NCBI RefSeq assembly: GCF_900116375.1
Contig: NZ_UETB01000016.1
Coordinates: forward strand, 27,500-91,499
Length of the DNA stretch: 64,000 nucleotides
Source: Georgenia satyanarayanai
GTDB lineage: Bacteria; Actinomycetota; Actinomycetes; Actinomycetales; Actinomycetaceae
Direction: 5' to 3'
The position numbers and the translations under genes were made by a program. Positions 34,258 to 44,900 of this stretch are shown here, in pieces. Positions within the stretch are counted from its first letter, which is position 1, and the number at the start of each line of letters is the position of its first letter. A model generated the notes under the pieces. That model had not been told where the DNA came from and made no database searches. It saw only the letters and a program-made list of their open reading frames with translations.

Positions 34258-35076
34258 GTGATCAAGAGCAACCACAGGACGAGGGCGATCGCCGCGCTCG
34301 GCGTGACGACGCTGGCCCTCGGGCTGGCCGCCTGCGGGGACAGTGACGACGGCGGGGAGGGCGGGATCGCCGACACCTACACCGTCGCCTCCGACACCTC
34401 CTTCGTCCCCTTCGAGTTCGAGGAGGACGGCGAGTACGTCGGCTTCGACATCGACATCATCAACGCCATCGCCGACGAGGTCGGCTTCGAGGTCGACCTG
34501 GCGACGACGAACTTCGACGGGATCATCCCCGGCCTGCAGACGGGCACCTTCGACATCGCGATCGCGGGCATCACCATCACCGAGGACCGCGCCCAGACGG
34601 TCGATTTCACCAACCCGTACTACAAGTCGGGCCTGCGCATCGGCGTCGCCGCGGACAACACCGAGATCCAGGGCGTGGAGGACCTCGAGGGCAAGCGCGT
34701 GGCCAGCCGGCTCGGCTCCACGAGCGCTGCCTACATCGAGGAGAACATCGAGGGCGCCACCGCCAACACCTACGAGCAGCTCGACCAGATGTACCTGTCG
34801 GTCGAGGGCGGCGGCTCGGACGCGGTCCTCTACGACGCGCCGAACGTCGAGTACTACATCCTCACCACCGGTGAGGACAGCCTCAAGGTGGTCGGCGACC
34901 TGCTCGAGGCGCAGGACTACGGCATCGCCGTGGCCCAGGGCAACGACGAGCTCCTCGCCGCGATGAACGAGGCGCTCGCGGGAATGATCGAGGACGGCAC
35001 GTACGCGGAGATCTTCGAGAAGTGGTTCGGCAGCGAGCCGGAATGGCTGGACGAGCTGGCCGAGTCCGCTAGCTGA
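34258..35076 (+). CDS. Amino-acid ABC transporter substrate-binding lipoprotein
   Basis: 272-residue class II (SBP_bac_3) binding protein. Signal with lipobox [12 protein letters not shown] (Cys near residue 25). Binding-lobe signatures: [56 protein letters not shown] and [19 protein letters not shown], close to glutamine/polar amino-acid receptors. GTG 34258 follows GAGGTAGG. A strong hairpin separates it from the permease gene, as is common where the receptor must be made in excess. Confidence 0.92.
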   Translation: MIKSNHRTRAIAALGVTTLALGLAACGDSDDGGEGGIADTYTVASDTSFVPFEFEEDGEYVGFDIDIINAIADEVGFEVDLATTNFDGIIPGLQTGTFDIAIAGITITEDRAQTVDFTNPYYKSGLRIGVAADNTEIQGVEDLEGKRVASRLGSTSAAYIEENIEGATANTYEQLDQMYLSVEGGGSDAVLYDAPNVEYYILTTGEDSLKVVGDLLEAQDYGIAVAQGNDELLAAMNEALAGMIEDGTYAEIFEKWFGSEPEWLDELAESAS

Positions 35077-35092
35077 TCCTCCACCAACGACG

Positions 35093-35126
35093 CACGAGGC
35101 GGGCGCCGCAGGGCGCCCGCCTCGTG
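35093..35126 (+). terminator. Attenuating hairpin between receptor and permease genes
   Basis: Perfect 15-bp stem CACGAGGCGGGCGCC / GGCGCCCGCCTCGTG with loop GCAG (35108-35111), 16 nt after the receptor stop and 20 nt before the permease start. No T-tract, so partial readthrough and 3'-end protection of the receptor mRNA are likely. Confidence 0.75.
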
Positions 35127-35145
35127 ACGGGAAGGCACTTGTCCA

Positions 35146-35817
35146 ATGGACGCCATACTCGGTTTCGACTGGGCGGGAGTCGTCGACTTCCTGCCGGCCC
35201 TCGGACGAGGGCTCTACTACACGCTGCTGGTCTCGGTCGGTGGCCTCCTCATCGGCTTCGTCATCGGAGCCGTCGCGGGCCTGGGCCGGATCAGCCGCTT
35301 CAAGATCGTCTACTGGCTGTCCAGCATCTACATCGAGGCGGTCCGCGGGACCCCGGTGCTCGTGCAGGCGATCTGGATCTACTTCGCGCTGCCGCTCATC
35401 ATCGGCTCCACGCTGCCCTCGGTCGTGGCAGGCATCATCGTCATCGCCCTCAACTCCGGCGCCTACATCGCCGAGATCGTCCGCGGCTCGGTGAAGTCCA
35501 TCGCCAAGGGGCAGAGCGAGGCGGGCCGCTCCCTGGGCCTGAGCCGCCGCACGACGATGCGCCACGTCATCTGGCCGCAGGCCTTCAAGCGGATGATCCC
35601 GCCGCTGGGCAACCAGTTCATCATCAGCATCAAGGACACCTCGCTGCTGTCGGTCATCCTCGTGCCCGAGCTCATCTTCCAGGGCCGCCTGGTGGTGGCC
35701 AACCACTTCAACGCGGTGGAGATCTACACGACGGTCGCGCTGTTCTACCTCGCGATCACCCTGAGCCTGTCGCTGGTCCTCAGGCTCATCGAGCGCCGAT
35801 TGGAGAACTGGGCATGA
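35146..35817 (+). CDS. Amino-acid ABC transporter permease (GlnP/HisM type)
   Basis: 223-residue permease with five membrane helices. [39 protein letters not shown], and the ATPase-coupling EAA loop [20 protein letters not shown] continuing [18 protein letters not shown] are family hallmarks. ATG at 35146. One permease gene means a homodimer. Its stop overlaps the ATPase start by 4 nt (ATGA). Confidence 0.93.
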   Translation: MDAILGFDWAGVVDFLPALGRGLYYTLLVSVGGLLIGFVIGAVAGLGRISRFKIVYWLSSIYIEAVRGTPVLVQAIWIYFALPLIIGSTLPSVVAGIIVIALNSGAYIAEIVRGSVKSIAKGQSEAGRSLGLSRRTTMRHVIWPQAFKRMIPPLGNQFIISIKDTSLLSVILVPELIFQGRLVVANHFNAVEIYTTVALFYLAITLSLSLVLRLIERRLENWA

Positions 35818-36539
35818 TCATCGAGGTCACGGACCTGCACAAGTCCTTCGGCGACCACGAGGTGCTCTCCGGCATCGACCTCAGCGTGGCCGAGCAGGAG
35901 GTGGTCTGCATCATCGGCCCGTCGGGCTCGGGCAAGAGCACCTTCCTGCGCTGCCTCAACCTCCTCGAGGACGTCACGAGCGGCGAGGTCGTCATCGACG
36001 GCCACTCCCTCACCGACAAGCGGACGGACATCGACGGCGTCCGGGCCGAGATCGGCATGGTCTTCCAGCAGTTCAACCTGTTCCCGCACAAGTCGGTCGT
36101 CGAGAACATCATGCTCGCGCCGGTCAAGGTGCGCGGGCTGAGCAAGGCTGCGGCGCGCGAGCGGGCCCTGGCGCTGCTGGAGAAGGTCGGCCTGCAGGAC
36201 AAGGCGAGCGCCTATCCCTCGAGCCTGTCCGGCGGCCAGCAGCAGCGCGTGGCGATCGCCCGGGCGCTGGCGATGGAGCCGAAGATCATGCTCTTCGACG
36301 AGCCCACCTCCGCTCTCGACCCCGAGCTCGTGGGCGAGGTCCTGGCCGTCATGAAGGACCTGGCCCAGGAGGGCATGACGATGGTCGTGGTCACGCACGA
36401 GATGGGCTTCGCCCGCGAGGTGGGTGACCGTGTCTGCTTCATGGACAACGGGCTGCTCGTCGAGCAAGGCACGCCGGAAGCCATCTTCGACAGCCCTCAG
36501 GAGACCCGCACCCGCGAGTTCCTCGACAAGATCCTGTGA
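35814..36539 (+). CDS. Amino-acid ABC transporter ATP-binding protein (GlnQ type)
   Basis: 241-residue ATPase, standard GlnQ length. Walker [19 protein letters not shown]-loop [11 protein letters not shown], signature [16 protein letters not shown], Walker [16 protein letters not shown] and switch His in [13 protein letters not shown] are intact. The NLFPH sequence after the Q-loop is typical of polar amino-acid importers. Third gene of the receptor-permease-ATPase operon; convergent with the ABC-2 permease at 36561. Confidence 0.95.
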   Translation: MIIEVTDLHKSFGDHEVLSGIDLSVAEQEVVCIIGPSGSGKSTFLRCLNLLEDVTSGEVVIDGHSLTDKRTDIDGVRAEIGMVFQQFNLFPHKSVVENIMLAPVKVRGLSKAAARERALALLEKVGLQDKASAYPSSLSGGQQQRVAIARALAMEPKIMLFDEPTSALDPELVGEVLAVMKDLAQEGMTMVVVTHEMGFAREVGDRVCFMDNGLLVEQGTPEAIFDSPQETRTREFLDKIL

Positions 36540-36560
36540 CCTGAGACGGGGAGGGACCGC

Positions 36561-37418
36561 TCAGGAGAGCACGTCCTTGGTGGTGAAGCGGCCGTAGGCG
36601 AGGGCGCCGAAGACGGCGACGTAGCCGAGCTGCAGCAGGGCGTTGTCGGCGAACGAGCCCCAGTCGACCGGCTGGCGCAGGAGGTCGGCGAAGCCGAGCC
36701 AGTGCTCGCTGAGCAGCCACGGGTGCAGCCAGGCGAGCTGCTCGAGGGAACCGAGCACCTGGACGACGATCGCGAGCACGGCCGTGGCGGCCATCGCACC
36801 GACGGGCACGACGGTGAGCGTGGAGAGGAACAGCCCCACGGCCGCGAGCCCGAGCAGGGAGACGGTGACGTACAGCGCGACGAGGAGGGCGCGGACGAGC
36901 GCCTCCCACGCACCGATCGTGTCCCCGGACAGGAGGGTCACCGGACCCACCGGGAACAGCAGCGCACCGATGAGCGAACCGGCGACGACGATGCTCAGCG
37001 TCGCCGCCAGGCAGAAGGCCGCCGCACCGGCGAACTTCACGAGCAGCAGCCGTCCCCGCTGCACGGGCGCGAGGAGGAGGTAGCGCAGCGTCCCGAGGCT
37101 GGCCTCGCCGGCCACGGTGTCCCCGGCGACGACCCCCACGGTGAGCGGCAGGAACAGCGGGATCGTCACGACGAGGCCGGTGATCGAGACGAACAGCCCG
37201 TTCTGGGTGACGCGGTCGAGGAAGGGCGGACCCTCGCCCGGCGCGGGCGGGTCGGAGGCGATGCTCACGACGACGGCGATGAGCACCGGGATCGCGGCGA
37301 GCGCGAGGAGCATCGCCCAGGTGCGGCGCCGCCCGAGCACGAGGCCCAGCTCGGAGGCGAGCAGGGAACGGCCGCTGCCGCGGGTCTGCGGCTCGGCGGG
37401 CGCGGTGTCACTGGGCAA
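36561..37418 (-). CDS. ABC-2 type transporter permease
   Basis: 285-residue membrane subunit with six helices and the typical start SLLASELGLVLGRRRTWAML. GEASLGTLRYLLLAPVQRGR is the conserved amphipathic coupling stretch of ABC-2 permeases, which export drugs, polymers or lipids or act in antibiotic self-defence. The start appears to be TTG at 37418, overlapping the ATPase gene by 11 nt; no ATG or GTG is better placed. Cotranscribed with the ATPase and LolA-like genes upstream. Confidence 0.87.
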   Translation of the reverse strand: MPSDTAPAEPQTRGSGRSLLASELGLVLGRRRTWAMLLALAAIPVLIAVVVSIASDPPAPGEGPPFLDRVTQNGLFVSITGLVVTIPLFLPLTVGVVAGDTVAGEASLGTLRYLLLAPVQRGRLLLVKFAGAAAFCLAATLSIVVAGSLIGALLFPVGPVTLLSGDTIGAWEALVRALLVALYVTVSLLGLAAVGLFLSTLTVVPVGAMAATAVLAIVVQVLGSLEQLAWLHPWLLSEHWLGFADLLRQPVDWGSFADNALLQLGYVAVFGALAYGRFTTKDVLS

Positions 37419-38367
37419 CGTCGAAACCCTCCCCGGTCAGCGCGACGAAGCGGTCCTCGAGGGTGTCCTGCTCGACCTCGAAGCCCCGCAGGCGGACGTC
37501 GGCCGCCACGAGGGCGGCGGCGAGGGTCTCGAGCAGCGGTGGCTCGTCGGGCAGCTCGGCGCGGACCGTGGCGGTGCCGTCAGCGCGCGCGACGCCGTCC
37601 TCATGCTCGACGGCGAGCCCGAGCCGGGCCAGCTCCTCACGGGCGCGGCCGGGGTCGGGGGTGAGGACGCGCAGCCGGCTGCGGCCCAGGCCGCGCAGCT
37701 CGTCCAGGCTGCCCTGGGCGACGAGGCGACCGGTGCGCATGACGGCCGCGTGGGTGCAGATCTGCTCGATCTCCGCGAGGAGGTGGCTGGAGACGACGAC
37801 GGTCGTCCCGCCGTCCGCGAGCGAGCGGACGAGGCTGCGGACCTCGCGGGTGCCCTGCGGGTCCAGGCCGTTGGTGGGCTCGTCGAGCACGAGGAGGTCG
37901 CGCGGGCGCAGCAGCGCGGCGGCGATCCCCAGGCGCTGCTTCATCCCCAGGGAGTAGGCGCGCACCCGCTTGGCGCCGGCGTGGCTGAGCCCGACCCGCT
38001 CGAGGGCCTGGACCACCCGCTGGTCGCGGGTGCGGGGGGAGGCGTGGCGGTCCGCGGCGTCCAGGCGCCGGAGGTTCGCCTCCCCGGAGAGGAAGGGGTA
38101 GGCAGCCGGGCCCTCGACGAGCGCGCCCACGCGCGGGAGCACCGTGCCCAGGGCCTTCGGCATGTCGTGGCCGAGGACACGGACGCTGCCGGCGCTCGCG
38201 GCGGCGAGGCCGAGGACGATGCGGATGGTCGTCGTCTTGCCGGACCCGTTGGGGCCGAGGAAGCCGAAGACGGCGCCGCGGGGCACGGCGAGGTCGAGGT
38301 CGTCGACGGCGAGCTGACGCCCGAACCGCTTGGTGAGGCCGTGCGTCTCGACGGCGAGCTCGGTCAC
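37408..38367 (-). CDS. ABC transporter ATP-binding protein (drug/antibiotic exporter type)
   Basis: 319-residue ATPase. Walker A FLGPNGSGKTTTIRIVLGL, signature YSLGMKQRLGIAAALL, Walker B LLVLDEPTNGLDPQGTREVR, switch His in VVVSSHLLAEIEQIC. The approximately 90-residue C-terminal extension is usual for DrrA/CcmA-like exporters. GTG at 38367 overlaps the LolA-like gene's stop by 4 nt, linking the exporter to a lipid-binding periplasmic-type protein. Confidence 0.92.
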   Translation of the reverse strand: MTELAVETHGLTKRFGRQLAVDDLDLAVPRGAVFGFLGPNGSGKTTTIRIVLGLAAASAGSVRVLGHDMPKALGTVLPRVGALVEGPAAYPFLSGEANLRRLDAADRHASPRTRDQRVVQALERVGLSHAGAKRVRAYSLGMKQRLGIAAALLRPRDLLVLDEPTNGLDPQGTREVRSLVRSLADGGTTVVVSSHLLAEIEQICTHAAVMRTGRLVAQGSLDELRGLGRSRLRVLTPDPGRAREELARLGLAVEHEDGVARADGTATVRAELPDEPPLLETLAAALVAADVRLRGFEVEQDTLEDRFVALTGEGFDVAQ

Positions 38368-39479
38368 CGGCCCGCCGCGAGGTCCTCGAGGTGGGTGGGC
38401 TCGACGGCACCGACGAGGAGCCGGCCGTCGTCGGTGAGGAGGACGGACAGGAGCGCGGTGGACAGGAGCCGGCCGCCCTCGACGGGCTCGGTGAGCTCGT
38501 CGAGCATCGGGTCATCGGGCACCTCGACGTCCGGCACGACGACGACGGCGCCCCAGCCCTCGCCGAGCACCTCCCCGGGCGGGGTGGCACCGGCCGCGTG
38601 GTCCGGCGCGGCGTGCGCTCCGGCGTCGGCGGGCATCTCGAGGACCTCCTCCTCGACGGTCGCGCCCGCGGGGGCGGCGAAGTCGAAGAGGTCCGGGTCC
38701 GGCTCGGCGAAGGTGATGTCGGTGTACTGCGCCCGCAGCGCCGGCTCGGACTGATCGCGGGCGGTGACGGTGACGCCGAGCGGGAAGCCGGTCTCGCCGT
38801 CGACGGCGATCGTCACGCCGGCCACGAGCGTCTCCTCCGCGCGGGGCGTGAGGGTGAGCGTGTACGCGTCGCGTCCGGCCACGCGTTCGTGCTGGCCGAC
38901 GCTGAGCTCGGTGCTCGGCTCGAGCGCCTCGACCGCGGTGGCGGCGAGCTCCTCGGGCGTGGGGAGCGTGCCGGCGGGCTCGCGGTGGGTGCCCTCGTGG
39001 CCCTCGGGCAGGACGAGGTGGGTGGCGGCGTTGGCCTCGGAGTCGTAGAACCACACGTCGCCGGAGGTGACGACGACGTTGCGCTCGGCCAGCCCGTCGG
39101 TGTGCTGGAAGCGGGCGCCCTGCTCGCCGACGAAGACCCGGCCGGTGTTGTCCCCGGTGAGGAGCTCGAGGGCCGACAGCACCTCCTGTGCGTCCGCACT
39201 GCCCTCGCCGCCCTCGGGCGTGGGGGCGGCGACCTCGAGGTCGGGGCCGCCGGGGCCGAGGTCGAGGTCGGCGGGGACCGGCAGGCCGAGGTCCGCGCTC
39301 GTCTCGACGCTGCCCGAGTAGGCGCGGACGTCCTGCTCGAGGAGCAGGGTGAGCACGTCCTGCGGCGACTTGTCCGGCAGGTCGACCGCGCCGGCCTGCG
39401 ACGTGATCGTCACCGTGCCGGCGATGAGCGCGACGACGGCGCCGGCCGGGAGCCAGCGCTTCCAGGTGCTGCGAGCCAT
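38364..39479 (-). CDS. Secreted LolA/RseB-like lipoprotein-carrier-fold protein
   Basis: 371-residue exported protein. Signal-type start MARSTWKRWLPAGAVVALIA ending near SQAGA. The domain order PQDVLTLLLEQDVRAYSGSV, then NVVVTSGDVWFYDSEANAAT, then RVAGRDAYTLTLTPR and the closing YTDITFAEPDPDLFDFAAPA follows the LolA/DUF2092 half-barrel found in actinobacteria next to ABC exporters. It probably senses or carries lipids at the outer face of the membrane. ATG at 39479 opens a three-gene operon with the ATPase and ABC-2 permease. Confidence 0.8.
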   Translation of the reverse strand: MARSTWKRWLPAGAVVALIAGTVTITSQAGAVDLPDKSPQDVLTLLLEQDVRAYSGSVETSADLGLPVPADLDLGPGGPDLEVAAPTPEGGEGSADAQEVLSALELLTGDNTGRVFVGEQGARFQHTDGLAERNVVVTSGDVWFYDSEANAATHLVLPEGHEGTHREPAGTLPTPEELAATAVEALEPSTELSVGQHERVAGRDAYTLTLTPRAEETLVAGVTIAVDGETGFPLGVTVTARDQSEPALRAQYTDITFAEPDPDLFDFAAPAGATVEEEVLEMPADAGAHAAPDHAAGATPPGEVLGEGWGAVVVVPDVEVPDDPMLDELTEPVEGGRLLSTALLSVLLTDDGRLLVGAVEPTHLEDLAAGR

Positions 39480-39649
39480 GGGGTCTCCTCAGTTGCTACC
39501 TCCCTCGACGGTACGCCTGCCCACGGACACGGGCCAGGTCTGCATGTGGAGGTCCCGTGTACGCCGCGGCGGGGCGAGCAGGCGGGCAGGAGCGCCTCCG
39601 CTGCCGGCGCGGACGGAGCCGCGCGCCCGAGGCGAGGCCCCGGGTACGG

Positions 39650-39689
39650 CGAGAGCCGGACTCCCCGCGGTGGGGGAGCCCGGCTCTCG
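39650..39689 (-). terminator. Terminator of the laccase/ThuA/cupredoxin cluster
   Basis: 17-bp stem CGAGAGCCGGACTCCCC / GGGGAGCCCGGCTCTCG with one wobble and 6-nt loop, 18 nt after the stop of the minus-strand gene at 39707. Confidence 0.8.
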
Positions 39690-39706
39690 GCGCTTCGTGG
39701 TCGGCG

Positions 39707-41887
39707 CTACCCGCCGATGCTGCTGCGGGCGGCGGTGCGGAGGATGGTGCCGAGGTCGCGCGCGGTGAGCACGTCGTCGGCGACCAGGGGACGCAGGACG
39801 TCACCGACGTGGCGGACGAAGGCGCCACGGGTGGCGTAGTCGCCGTCCTCGTCGATGAGGTCGTTGAGGCAGCCGTCCTCGGTCCCGGCGTTGCTCACGC
39901 CGGTGTCGACGTCGCCGATGACGACGGTCGCGCGGGTGTCGGTGCACTCGCCCGGGTCCGGCTCCTCCGCCTCGACGACGGTGAGGCTCACCGTGCCCTC
40001 GGCGGTGTTGCCGGCGACGTCGGTGGCCCGGTAGTCCACGGTGTGCGCACCGGGCTCGGTCACCTCGACCGGGGCGGAGTAGGCCGTGTACCCGGCGCCG
40101 TCGAGGCTGTACTCGACGGTGGCGATACCCGAGCCGCCGTCCTCGTCGGTGGCGGTGATCGTCACGGTGGCAGAGCCGACGTAGGCGCCGTCCTCGTCCT
40201 GCTCACCGGTCACCGCGGCCGTCACCTCGGGGGCCGTCTCGTCCGGCTCGGGCTCGACGACCTCCTCGGCCACGGTGAAGCTCACGCTGCCCTCGGCGGT
40301 GTTGCCGGCGACGTCGGCGGCCCGGTAGTCCACGGTGTGGGCACCGGGCTCGCTCACGACGAGCGGCTCGGTGTAGGCGGCGTACTCACCGCCGTCGAGG
40401 GAGTACTCGACGCTCTCGACGCCGGAGCCGCCGTCCTCGTCGGTGGCGGTGATCGTCACGGTGGCGGTGGCGACGTAGGCGCCGTCCTCGTCCTGCTCAC
40501 CGGTGACGGCGGCGGTCACCTCGGGGGCGGTCTCGTCCGGGTCCGGCTCGACGTCGGCCTCGACGACCGTGAAGGTCACCGAGCCCTCGCCGACGTTCCC
40601 GGCGACGTCGCTCGCGCGGTAGTCGACCGTGTGCTCACCCGGCTCGGAGACGGTGAGCGCCTCGTGGTAGTGCGTGAACTCACCGCCGTCGAGGGAGTAC
40701 TCGACCATCCCGAGGCCGGAGCCGCCGTCCTCGTCGGTGGCGGTGATCGTCACGGTGGCGGAGCCGACGTAGGCGCCGTCCTCGTCCTGCTCACCGGTGA
40801 CGGCGGCGGAGACCTCGGGGGCGGTGGTGTCGGGCTCGGGCTCGACGTCGGGCTCGACGACGGTGAAGCTCACCGATCCCTCGGCGGTGTTGCCGGCGAC
40901 GTCGGTGGCCCGGAAGTCCACGGTGTGCGCACCCGGCTCGGAGACGGTGAGCGCCTCGGTGTAGGCGGTGTACTCCGCCCCGTCGAGGCTGTACTCGACG
41001 GTGTCGAGGCCGGAGCCGCCGTCCTCGTCGGTGGCCGTGATCGTCACGGTGGCGGAGTCGACGTACGCGCCGTCCTCGTCCTGCTCACCGGTGACGGCGG
41101 CGGAGACCTCGGGGGCGGTGGTGTCGGGCTCGGGCTCGACGTCGGGCTCGACGACGGTGAAGCTCACCGATCCCTCGCCGGTGTTGCCGGCGACGTCGGT
41201 GGCCCGGAAGTCCACGGTGTGCGCACCCGGCTCGGTCACCTCGAGCGGCGCGGAGTAGGCGGCGTACTCACCGCCGTCGAGGCTGTACTCGACGGTGTCG
41301 ACGCCGGAGCCGCCGTCCTCGTCGGCCGCGGTGAGGGCGACGGTCGCGGACCCGACGTAGGCGCCGTCCTCGTCCTGCTCACCGGTCACGTCGGCGGTGA
41401 CCGTCGGTGCGGTCGTGTCCGGGTCCGGCTCGCCGCCGTCGCCGGTGACGACGAGCTCGCCCCACATCTGCCCGTGGCCCGGGATGGTGCAGAAGTAGCG
41501 GTAGGTGCCGGGCGTGAGGGTCACCTCGGCCTCGTAGTAGCCGCCGTTCGCGTCGAAGGGGTTGGCCACGATGTTGAGGTCGACGTCGTGGTTGTAGCCC
41601 GGGGTCGAGGTGTCGAAGGTCAGGGTGTGGGGCATGCCGGTCGTGTTCCCGGTGGCCCGGCTGTTCTCGAAGATGATCGTCGCCGTGCCCGCGACCGCGG
41701 ACTCGGGGGCGGTGAGGTAGTCGGTGACGCTGTTGCCGGCGGTCCAGGTGAGCGTCTGGTCGGCGGCCCCGGCGGTCGTCGGGACGAGGGTGAGCCCGGT
41801 GAGCGCCGCGAGGAGCGCGACGACGACCCTGCGGAGGGTCTGCCGGCGCTGCGTCCGGGGGCGGGGCGGGGAGGCGAGCTGGGACAT
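39707..41887 (-). CDS. Secreted cupredoxin with five 98-residue Ig-like repeats
   Basis: 726-residue exported protein. Twin-Arg-like basic start and signal ending TTAGAAD. Residues about 45-150 form a plastocyanin-like domain with a complete type-1 copper set: His87 (MPHTLTF), Cys133, His138 and Met141 (FCTIPGHGQMWG). Five tandem Ig-like/OmpL47-type units follow, each starting TAPxVxAxVTGEQDEDGAYV and containing EYSLDG and PGAHTVDxRA. The C-terminal 75 residues (from VVIGDVDTGV) match a domain in the adjacent ThuA protein. Last gene of the cluster, 82 nt after the ThuA gene. Likely an electron-transfer partner for the laccase or sugar dehydrogenase, by inference. Confidence 0.85.
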   Translation of the reverse strand: MSQLASPPRPRTQRRQTLRRVVVALLAALTGLTLVPTTAGAADQTLTWTAGNSVTDYLTAPESAVAGTATIIFENSRATGNTTGMPHTLTFDTSTPGYNHDVDLNIVANPFDANGGYYEAEVTLTPGTYRYFCTIPGHGQMWGELVVTGDGGEPDPDTTAPTVTADVTGEQDEDGAYVGSATVALTAADEDGGSGVDTVEYSLDGGEYAAYSAPLEVTEPGAHTVDFRATDVAGNTGEGSVSFTVVEPDVEPEPDTTAPEVSAAVTGEQDEDGAYVDSATVTITATDEDGGSGLDTVEYSLDGAEYTAYTEALTVSEPGAHTVDFRATDVAGNTAEGSVSFTVVEPDVEPEPDTTAPEVSAAVTGEQDEDGAYVGSATVTITATDEDGGSGLGMVEYSLDGGEFTHYHEALTVSEPGEHTVDYRASDVAGNVGEGSVTFTVVEADVEPDPDETAPEVTAAVTGEQDEDGAYVATATVTITATDEDGGSGVESVEYSLDGGEYAAYTEPLVVSEPGAHTVDYRAADVAGNTAEGSVSFTVAEEVVEPEPDETAPEVTAAVTGEQDEDGAYVGSATVTITATDEDGGSGIATVEYSLDGAGYTAYSAPVEVTEPGAHTVDYRATDVAGNTAEGTVSLTVVEAEEPDPGECTDTRATVVIGDVDTGVSNAGTEDGCLNDLIDEDGDYATRGAFVRHVGDVLRPLVADDVLTARDLGTILRTAARSSIGG
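40203..41384 (-). repeat. Exact 294-bp tandem repeats within the cupredoxin gene
   Basis: The landmark TCACCGGT or TCACCGGTGACGG recurs at 40203, 40497, 40791, 41085 and 41379, a constant 294-bp period (98 codons). Adjacent units are nearly identical at DNA level, so recent expansion or gene conversion is likely. Confidence 0.9.
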
Positions 41888-41969
41888 GGGGTGGTGCACC
41901 TTCCGGTTGCTGGAGGCGGAGGTGGGCCGGTGCGGCGGGACGCGCCCGCCGCACCGGCCCGGGGACGAC

Positions 41970-44900
41970 CTAGGACAGGTCCCGCACGCGGACGTTGCGG
42001 TACTCCATGAGGTCGTTGTTGCCGTGGTTCTGCAGGCCGATGAACCCGCTGGCGAACTGGCGCAGGTCGGTGGGCGGGTCACCCGCGCGGGAGGACTCCT
42101 GGCCCGGCGTGTTCTCCCACTCGTTGATGACCTCGCCGTTGCGCAGGATCGTGTACTGCTGGCCGACCACGCGGATCTCGTAGTCGTTCCACACGCCCTT
42201 GTCCGTCACACCGGCCTCGTCGAGGCCGATCGGCGCGAAGTTGTACACCGACCCCGTCTTCTGGGGCTCACCGGAGGGACCGTCGTAGATCTGGATCTCG
42301 TGACCGCACATGATCGCGACCCAGGCCTCGGACTGGCCCTCCCCGCACTCCGGCTGCTCGGCGGCAGTCGGGTCGGGGAAGCGGACGAACACGCCACCGT
42401 TGGCGTACGTGTCGCCCTCGGACACGTCGCGGAACTGCAGCTTGAGGGAGAAGTCGGAGAACTCCTCGGCCTCGTACCACAGCATCCCCAGGCCGCCGCG
42501 GGACAGGATGGACCCGCCCGGCAGCAGCTCGAAGTGCCCGCCCGGTGCCTGGCGCCAGTCCTCGAGGGACGCGGACGTCCCGTCGAAGAGCCAGCGGTAG
42601 CCGGTGTGCCCCGGACGCCCGACCTCGGAGCGGGTGGCCCCGCTGCTCAGCTGGGCGCCCTCACGGCCGGTGATGACCCTGTCGTTCTTCAGCTGGCGGA
42701 CCAGCTCGTTGACGTGGCGGATGAACGCGCCGTGGGTGTCCCACTCGCCCTCGTCGTTGATGAGGTCGGCGATGGTGCAGCCACCGAGGTCGTCGTTCGC
42801 GACGCCCGTGTCGACGTCACCGATCCACACCGTGTCCCGAGCGTCCGGGACGGGGCACTCGATGACGACGGCGGTCTCCACCGTCTCCGTCGTGCCGTCC
42901 GCGTAGGTGACGGTGAGCGTGGCGGTGTAGTCCTCGATCCGGTCGTAGGTGTGCTGCGGGTCGGCCTCGGTGGACGTCGTGCCGTCCCCGAAGTCCCAGT
43001 GCCACGCCACGCCGCCGGAGCGGGAGCCGGTGAACTGGACCGTCAGCGGGCTGCTCTGCACGCTCGCTGCCTGCGCGGTGGGCGCCGGGGTCGCCGGGCC
43101 ACCGGTGTAGGCGATGCGGATGAGCTTCTGGTTCTCGTGCAGGGTGAAGAACGCGCTGCCGTAGTCGAGCATGTACAGCGCACCGTCCGGACCGAACGAG
43201 GCGTCCATCCAGCTCTGCAGCTGGTCGCTGCCGCCGCCGGCGCGGATGATGTGGCGCAGGTCCTCGGCGAACGCCGGGGGAGCCTGCTCGTCCACGCCGT
43301 CCGGGTTCGGCGTCACCGCGACGCGGTTGTTGGAGTTGGACTGGTCACCGATGAGCCACTTGCCCTCCCAGTACTCCGGCCAGGCGATGTCGCTGTCCTG
43401 GTCGACCTGCGAGGTGCGGTACGTCGGGCCGGACATGACGGCCTGGCCACCACCGCGGAGGTAGGGCTGGGTGTAGGTGACCTCGTCCTCCTCGTAGCTG
43501 GGGATGCCGTTCTCGTCACGCGGGAAGATCGGGCCACCGCCACCGGGGGAGTACCAGATCGAGTTGTCCCGGGCGTCGGGGATGTCCACCAGGCCGGTGT
43601 TGCGCGGCGAGGTGTTCTCCAGGTCGTCGCAGTCGTACCAGTCGGTGAGGACGCTGGCGTCCTCGTTGCTCCGGTCGCGGTACGGCTGACGGTTGCCCAT
43701 GCAGTAGGGCCAGCCCTGGTTCCCGGCCGAGGTGATGATCGTGGCCGTCTCGTACTTCGCCGGGCCGAGCTCGGGGTCGGGACCGAAGGCGTCCGGCCCC
43801 ACCCAGGCGGCGGTCAGCCAGTCCGTGTCCGGGTCGATCTGGATGCGCGAGGGGTTGCGCACGCCCATGACGTAGATCTCCGGGCGGGCCTGGTCGCCGT
43901 CGCCCTCGTCCCCGGTGAAGAGGTTGCCCTCGGGGATCGTGTAGCTGCCGTCCTCCTCGGGGTGGATCCGCAGGATCTTGCCGTTGAGGTCGTTGGTGTT
44001 GCCCGAGGTCCGGCGGGCGTCCTGGAAGGAGATGCCCTTGTAGTCCTGGGTCCAGTTGTTCCCGGAGTAGCCGTCCGAGCCCTGGGAGGAGTTGGAGTCA
44101 CCCGTCGAGACGTAGAGGTTGCCCTCGTCGTCGAAGTCCATGCCACCACCCGCGTGGCAGCAGCTGTGGATCTGCGTCTCCCACTCGAGCAGGTCGACTC
44201 GGGTGTCCTGGTCGATGCCCGGGGTCTCCGGGTCGTAGGTGAAGCGTGAGACGGTCCGCATGCCGACCCGGTTCTCCGTGTCGATGGAGTCGTAGGGCAT
44301 CCAGTAGACGTAGACCCAGTTGTTCTCGGCGAAGTTCGGGTCCGGCTCGAGCCCGAGGAGTCCTTCCTCGGACTTGACCAGCTCGCCGCCGCTGCCGCGG
44401 TTGCCGAAGACGTCCAGCACGGTGAGCAGGGTGACCTCGTCGGTCTCCGGGTCGTACTGGTGGATGCTGCCGCAGCCCAGGCCGACGTTCTCCGACTCCC
44501 ACGAGGGGATCGGGCCAGTCGGGCAGGCGCCACGGCCGATGTAGAAGACTGTGCCGTCCTCGGCGATGCTCACGCCGTGGGACTCACCGATCTGGTCGAG
44601 CGTCCCGGGCGAGTTCGTCGTCGTCAGGCGCTCGATCTCGTAGTTGTCCCCGATGGTGGCCTGGCAGTCGCCGCGCACGAGCCCGGCGGACCACTGGATG
44701 GCGCCGAGCACGTGGCTGCGGAACGCGTCCTCGTCCCAGCTGCCGGGGGTGCCGCCCATGCCGGTGTAGAAGGAGCGGCCGCCATCGTAGTCACGGCACC
44801 AGGAGATCGGGTGGAACGGGCCGTTGGCGGTGTCGCCGGCGTCGTAGTCCCACTCCTGGACCTGGGCCACGGTGTGGACCTCACCGATCGGGTTGGTGTC

